Below are positions 58,829 through 64,000 of a stretch of 64,000 bases of DNA, one piece after another. Source of the DNA: Heligmosomoides polygyrus polygyrus (taxonomy: Eukaryota; Nematoda; Chromadorea; Rhabditida; Heligmosomidae); the NCBI GenBank assembly GCA_947396885.1, contig OX377202.1, positions 75,736,643-75,800,642 of the forward strand, read 5' to 3'. The notes under the pieces were generated by a model. The model saw nothing but the letters and a program-made list of their open reading frames with translations, did no database searches and was not told where the DNA came from. Made by a program: the position numbers and the translations under genes. The first letter of the stretch is position 1. Every line of letters starts with the position of its first letter.

Positions 58829-59350
58829 AAGAACCCTGAACCATTGACCACAGCTGCTGTAGCATTTTAACCTTGTTCTGTGATGCGATCTATGGCATGT
58901 GTCGTATTCTACTGGAAACCTTGCGAGGAGCTATGAGCCCTCAACGTCATTAGTAGTGTATGTACTGTTTGAGTTAGCGGCCACAAACCCACTTCTATTA
59001 TATTATACAGCTCCGTGGTCACTTGATACCGTTTGTCCCAGGTATACATAGGGAATCTATTCAGTTAGAGTGGTTGTCTAGTTTGTGTTGAATTTTGTCC
59101 ACTCATTCCTTGGGTGATATAATGGAAGCGTGAAATTGTGGATTGATTTCCTGCGCTTCTTCCTTGCTTCCGAATGCTCCCTTTCTCTTTATTTTTATGT
59201 GCTCTGTTTCGCAGCTCTTATTGTTCTCCACTCTAATCGGCTTCCTTCGTCCGTGTCACGTAGTAGAGAGACCATTAAGTCCAATTCACACTCGGGACGG
59301 CGGTCTCGTCCATAGCCTAGTGCGCATTTCGTTTTCATGCTTGATTTCTG

Positions 59351-59822
59351 GGCACTATTGTACTATACGGACTCCAGAGGACGAGGAGACGTCGAAAATT
59401 TTTTTTTCGCTCAACCCTCGCCCAGGGGGGTTATTTAGGGTGCTGATCACGAGTCTGACATCCATTTTTCGTTTTACGCTCTAGTACGGTAGGGGACGGT
59501 ACGTACCGGTAAGAGTGTCGAGGTCATTATCATCGTACCTACCGTAACCTACCGTACTCCAGCGTAAAACGAAAAACGGATGTCAGATTCGTGATCAGAA
59601 CCCCAGAAAACCTCTGTAGCCGAGGTTTAGGCGAAATCGGTGATTATGATCTCGACAGCCTTAGTCACCGGTACCTACCGTAACTTACCGTACTCCAGCG
59701 TAAAACGAAAAGCGGATGTCAGATTCATGATCAGCTCCCCAAGTAACCTCCCTGGGCGAAGTTTGGGCGAATTTTTTTCGACCTCTCCTCGTCCTCTGGA
59801 GTCCGTAAAGTACAATGGTCCC
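59351..59822. mobile_element. 472-bp MITE with an 8-bp target duplication
   Basis: GATTTCTG is repeated exactly at 59343-59350 and 59823-59830. Ends are GGCACTATTGTAC and GTACAATGGTCCC (11 of 13 complementary). The arms continue with CGGACTCCAGAGGACGAGGA. Inside, the block CCGTACTCCAGCGTAAAACG occurs twice on the plus strand and once inverted. An 8-bp duplication suggests hAT- or P-type mobilisation, but the GG start is unlike usual hAT ends. Confidence 0.85.
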
Positions 59823-59922
59823 GATTTCTGCATGTTTCTTCTGTGAACTGCTCCTTCGACCCGTCGAGTCGAGTGTTATGCATTAGTTATGTTAATATGG
59901 CTGCTCTTTCCAGAATCTTATC

Positions 59923-60033
59923 ATGGACTGGCTGCGTGGGCGAGTGTTTTTTGGTAGCAGCTCTTCGAACCCCTCAGCCGGTGATGACGAACGTCGATTA
60001 GTTGAACAGCCGTCGACCTCCGCCACCATCAGG
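59923..60033 (+). CDS. First coding exon of an unrecognised gene (37 codons, spliced-leader-type start)
   Basis: The exon starts with MDWLRGRVFFGSSSSNPSAG, continues DDERRLVEQPSTSATIR, and ends in phase 0 at a GTACGT donor (60034). An acceptor CTCTTTCCAG ends at 59913, nine bases before the ATG, which is the classic layout of a trans-spliced nematode start. A possible second exon begins at 60081 after TTGATTTTCAG, leaving a 47-base intron; it would read ALDIFYLFSFAP, a hydrophobic stretch, but its donor is unclear. I do not recognise the protein. The GC-rich, ORF-dense block 60290-60940 downstream may hold further exons on either strand, and the gene may run off the right end. The exon lies just after the MITE at 59351-59822. 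Confidence 0.5.
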
Positions 60034-60289
60034 GTACGTCCGCTATTATCCAACAACATCATCCGCTTCTTGATTTTCAGGCACTGGACATTTTCTATCT
60101 CTTTTCCTTCGCTCCTTTGTGCCTAGGTCATTTACCTTTCCACCCGTTCTTTTGCCCAGGTTCTTTCTTCTATAGCTCTAAGAGAATCGTTGTTGTCGTC
60201 TTTACCGCCTGTGTAAATTAACGAATGTTGCATCGTTTTTCGCACGTGTTGTCATCGTTCGACGGTTGCTAAGTGGTTGCTAAGAGGGG

Positions 60290-60940
60290 CGATTAGTTCC
60301 AGAGGAGGTTGGAGCGGAAGATGCTGATCGCGCGGGGCGCATCATTATCGTCTAGCGCAAAGTTCAGTTTTCGATCCCTAGGTCTCGAATGCCCTCGCAT
60401 CTGTGACGTACTCTTCGTCCGTCGTTCGTCCAGTTCACCCGTGCCGCTCGTGAGGTGCTCTGCGGTGTTTGTTATCCCGTCCGTTCTCCGCCTCGACAGA
60501 TGGAATTCGTCGCGACGGCAACGAATTAGCTGGTTCTCCAGTGGAGGTGTGCGGGCGCCGAAGTAGCGTGTCGGCCGCGAACTTTCGTTGTTCGTTAGCG
60601 TGGCCTTTGAGTTCAATTTATGGGCAACAAGTGGATCTTCAGAAGGCTTTCTCTTCGGACCTCTCCGAAAAGATGATACGGAAGGACAACATAAAAAAAT
60701 TTTTTCCACCTGTCCTGAATTTTTTCGATGCTGCTGTTCTCAACGAGTCCCTGTTTACGACTTTTTGCGTGAACACCTGTACCCAACACTCTGCACCTGC
60801 AGCTTCGAAGGCGTCGAAATGATTACGCTTTTTTGTTTCTCGGACCCTTCGATTTCGTGCTCTCTATTATCGCGGTACATCAGAATTCCCAACGCGCCTC
60901 TGTTGAACTGGATCAGAGAGGATTTCACAATACTATGACA
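60290..60940. other. GC-rich ORF-dense block downstream of the 59923 exon
   Basis: Plus frames at 60469-60822 (ending with VDLQKAFSSDLSEKMIRKDN) and 60588-60938, and a 138-codon minus frame, overlap. It could hold later exons of the 59923 gene, but no phase-consistent chain was found. Confidence 0.3.
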
Positions 60941-61054
60941 ACACCTGTGATCTACTGAACGCTTCCTCGATTCCTATTATGAATGTATTCGTTCTCGCTT
61001 AGCCTCCCGGGCAGCTTTAGTACGTCGTTGATTTGCAGGGCAAACACTACTCTT

Positions 61055-61335
61055 TATACCATTTTTACTTTGAAAGTGGCACTTTTTATTCTGGACTGGA
61101 CGCTTTTATTTTAAAATGAATTTTTCGGTTAATATTTTTGCACTTTTCATTTCAAATCGCGCGCCTTTTATTTTAAACTGAACACTTTTCGAGCAAAAAC
61201 AAACCTAGCTCATTCGAAATAGACACTTCATACAAGAACAGTGTGTCCTATGAAGAAATTTGCACACTTTCAGAATGAGCACTAGAAATTCAACTTCTTT
61301 CGTCAAAACGTTGTCTGTTGGATGCACTCTAAAGT
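61055..61335. repeat. Diverged arm(s) related to foldback family F
   Basis: Repeats of the type CACTTTTCATTTCAAAT, ATTTTAAACTGAACACTTTT and CTCATTCGAAATAGACACTT match the family's left-arm language (xxTTTxAAAxTGxACACTTTT). The boundaries are vague. Confidence 0.4.
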
Positions 61336-61555
61336 ACTCCGCCGCAAAGAATTGCTCGTATGAAAAGATTGCGCCCTGATCTCGACCAGAACATCATATT
61401 TCTATTCGATTGATGATCACGCAGTGTTGGTTTGTTTCCTCTACTGTGGTCGCTTTTGCTGTCTCTTGATGTATATGTATGCTTGCAAGCACGAAGCACA
61501 CTACTGCTCTATGAACAATTCAGTGTATAGAACGAGTGCGCGCTGCAATCCTTCT

Positions 61556-62200
61556 CTACAGATCTAGAAACTGGTAATAGCCGCATGGAGAGAGGCCCGA
61601 CAAATACGCTTGGTGGGTGATGTGGTGGTATACCAGCTGAGCGAACTTATCCGTGGCCACTTTTGCCCGATTGAGGTGACGTTGTCGAAGAAGAGCACCT
61701 TCTAGAAGCGGGGCGACCAAGTGGGCGCTAGTCGCCGGTTCATATCCTCGATTTTGTTCACCGTGATCTTGGAGTCCATCATCGTCGCTTTGGGAAATAC
61801 CTTCCAATACACTGGTCCATGGGCGCAGACCCAAAAGCTCAGAAGTTGCCTCGAGCGGTGCCTATCTCGCTGAATGAACGTCGTCACCGAGTCGCCACGC
61901 CTTACGCAGACTGACTGCATGGCAGGGTTAACGTAGAAGATGTACTTTCCATCCTGCGTGACGATCCAGTCCAGACTCCTCAAGGTTGGGAATTAGAAGG
62001 AATTGGCGCAACACAGCTCGACGCGCTTCTTTTCTGCCCAGGTCTGAGGTCGAGAACTCGAGATGCTTCTGAAAACGGGAAAGGTGGTAACCTCTGAAGT
62101 GACCGTTGATAATTGTAACACAAACACGGAAACACTTGAAACACTCGCGTGCTGACTCCAGTGACGAAACATATTGATTCGAAGTATGACATAACACTCT
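61556..62200 (-). pseudogene. Decayed mariner-type transposase, reverse strand
   Basis: Overlapping minus-strand frames read, in order, HLSRFQKHLEFSTSDLGRKE, LDWIVTQDGKYIFYVNPAMQ, RQLLSFWVCAHGPVYWKVFP and THQAYLSGLSPCGYYQFLDL. These follow the order of mariner motifs: second helix-turn-helix with WVPHEL, TGDEKW, the WW-x-x-x-GP block and YSPDLAPCDY. The last catalytic Asp has become Gly (SPCGYY), and the HDNARPH part is not recognisable. At least two frameshifts separate the blocks. No terminal repeats were found. Confidence 0.65.
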
Positions 62201-62324
62201 TGGCCCAATCTAGTAATTAGAGTACTAGGTATCATAGCGCCTTTTACGCTACCTGTTCAGCCACTTTTTTAAGAGGGCGTTATTAAACTCTCTTCGGAAT
62301 ATCCCACTTATAAGTGTGTGCTTA

Positions 62325-62510
62325 TAAAGGATATCTTGGGAGCGATTTAAAAGCGTATTTGCTCTTCACAATGACTTGCGGTGGCCAGCCGATGAACAGG
62401 TCAATGCTTTATAGCTGCCAGACAAGTCTGGTGCTAATTCGACGGATTCGCGGCGGATGAAAGGCTTAGTGGATCGAGCGGGCGGGCCTTGAACATTGTG
62501 GTGCAAGGGA
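62325..62510 (-). repeat. tRNA-derived SINE, copy 13 (the only reversed copy)
   Basis: Read on the minus strand it shows CACTAAGCCTTTCATCC, GACTTGTCTGGCAGCTATAA, GACCTGTTCATCGGCTGGCC, ACCGCAAGTCATTGTGAAG and AAGATATCCTTTATAAGC. The tRNA-like head is lost or unrecognisable. Confidence 0.75.
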
Positions 62511-63086
62511 CTGCTTCGCAAAACTTTCGTGGGACAGGATACTGGCTATTTAATTCGACATCAGCAATGCGCGAATGCTTCGAAGGTGCACTGCAGCAAC
62601 AGCATATCAATAGTGAGTACATAACTCCTCTGTTTAGCGGTTGATTTTAGTGGAAGATTTGAGAGCTCGCGCTAGCAAGCGAACGTGATATTTCGGCTTA
62701 AATATTGGGTCAACTTTTGCTGCGCCAATTGCGAAGGATGAGTACAATCCTTAAAGCATAACTACTTACCTTTTACAATAAAAGTCAACCAAAAACGGAT
62801 CTCGATCACATTCGATTCCGGTTCACCTTTTTTTGAAACGAAAGGTCTGACGGGAGCTGTGCAACTCGTACGTTCTGATTTTATCGTCTCTACTAACAAT
62901 ATGTCTAGATTCCATTTTTTCATGGATTTTTGAAAGTGGACTGGGTAGGCTGCAGGTACATAAGTAATCAAATTTTGCTCATTTTTGAGTGTTTTTTGTT
63001 TTATATTTTATTTTATTTGTTTTATTGATGTTGACATAATCTGAAAGCTGGAGAGTCAACTTCGAAGTTTCAGACCAATATTCTGA

Positions 63087-63355
63087 TTAAAGTGCACGTA
63101 GTAACACATCAGGTAGTCCCCTGCTGTCTCGTCCACCTCGAATCGAGAATTCTCAGTTCGGGTACCACCCAAGCCATCCATGCCTTCTGTCCCTCCGGGG
63201 TCGATGCTAGAGTTCCAGTCTTGACAGGAGAAAGTTTAAATAGCTGGCCTTCCCACCGCCTAGAAACCGCAGGTCATCGTTTAGTCCAAATTTGTACTCA
63301 AACTGCATGCTTTGCATGCCGTAGAAGCGCATTACGTGGCTCATATCAAACAGAG
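63087..63355 (+). repeat. tRNA-derived SINE, copy 14
   Basis: Recognised by ACCCAAGCCATCCATGCC, CCTCCGGGGTCGATGCTAG, GACAGGAGAAAG, CGCAGGTCATCGTTTAGTCC and GCCGTAGAAGCGCATTACG. It is diverged, and the 3' tail is missing. Confidence 0.72.
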
Positions 63356-64000
63356 AAGCCAGCCCCAGTCTCCTAAGCCGCACTACGGATTTCTGGGATC
63401 GGTTCTGCTCATCCCTCCATATCAGCAGCTATTTCGCAGTTAGGGGCGCCGTTAGCGCCGGTGACTGGCCTTTGGCATTTAGTCGGGTGAAGAGGAAGCG
63501 ACGGAGCGAGCCCCTTGTCATCGCTGTTGTCGTTCTGTCATCCCGATGCGAATTTCTGACATTCTATTCTGTTTCCATAGACACATTGGCTTCATCCTTG
63601 CCTCATCGTCTTATGACCTTTCCCTTTTTGCACCTTTTTTTTTGTCGTGAAGATCGCTTGTTTCAGTTTTTCTCGTGAAAAAGGGTAATCCACTGTTTTT
63701 TCTTCAAATTTATCAAATTCTAGATGTCATGTCGTCATCAAAGTCTGACCTACACTCTTGGGCCAGCGTTACTAACACGGCCTTTCTTCTAGGATATTGG
63801 CACTTCATATTCAGCTTGATAAATGTTTAACCTTCCGTCGATTTTTTGCAACCCGACCAGCTGTTTTCTGGCTTCCTCCTGTCTGCGGATTTGTTTTCTT
63901 TTGCCATTCGTGAAAACAATCATCCAAAGAGCCATTAGCATATCTCATAAATAAGCGTAATAGCATAGATGCTTAAAGTTGAGAACTAATTAGATTGGAC
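63356..64000. other. Right end of window, unrecognised
   Basis: An acceptor-like GGCATTTAG at 63481 opens SGEEEATERAPCHRC, which is weak exon evidence. Nothing else is recognised. Confidence 0.3.

Noticed and set aside
60293..60709. 138-codon minus frame as a gene
   Set aside because: Overlaps equally open plus frames in a GC-rich block and lacks splice support; the trans-spliced plus exon upstream is better supported.

Overview
This is eukaryotic DNA, most likely from a strongylid (hookworm-like) nematode. The evidence is: two recognisable genes with many small exons, T-rich TTTCAG-type acceptors and several short introns; acceptors a few bases upstream of start codons, as for spliced-leader trans-splicing; and a dense load of mariner, LINE, tRNA-derived SINE and foldback (MITE) elements. 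The host assignment is inference.

Genes. The left end holds the C-terminal half of the mitochondrial import pore Tom40 (tomm-40, + strand, six exons between 1278 and 6458, 5' part off the window). Its last 12 codons, carrying the beta-signal, lie behind a 2.8 kb intron full of repeats. A complete six-exon CCDC25 / NFACT-R orthologue (208 codons) follows at 12192-15662 with a poly(A) signal. Four weaker candidates are listed with low confidence: a spliced-leader-type first exon at 59923, a possible mitochondrial presequence at 44023, a small membrane protein at 23645 and a possible terminal exon at 22480.

Layout. 1-6.5 kb: tomm-40 with three SINEs, a LINE piece and hairpins in its introns. 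6.5-12 kb: intergenic, with small foldbacks and a SINE; a large foldback ends about 100 bp before CCDC25. 12-16 kb: CCDC25 with an RTE-type LINE fragment in its largest intron. 16-18 kb: AT-rich DNA, then a decayed mariner with a hairpin element inside. 18-24 kb: SINE, two TTCGAA minisatellite elements, a foldback and an LTR-like repeat. 24-31 kb: mostly unrecognised DNA with SINEs and a tRNA-like element. 31-37 kb: the richest nest, with a hAT element (8-bp target duplication), a mariner remnant split by a TTAA-flanked MITE, a second mariner with terminal repeats and a LINE fragment. 38-43 kb: tRNA-like element, Tc1-like palindrome, four SINEs and a tandem duplication. 46-49 kb: two kilobase-scale foldbacks, one splitting a LINE. 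52-64 kb: LTR-like repeat, SINEs, a foldback, a MITE with an 8-bp target duplication and a mariner remnant.

No rRNA, CRISPR array, operon of bacterial type, virus or toxin gene was seen. Most open frames in the repeats are relics. The main interest is the transposon nesting, a 106-108 bp element that wraps a tRNA-like cloverleaf in terminal inverted repeats, and a strong strand bias of one SINE family.
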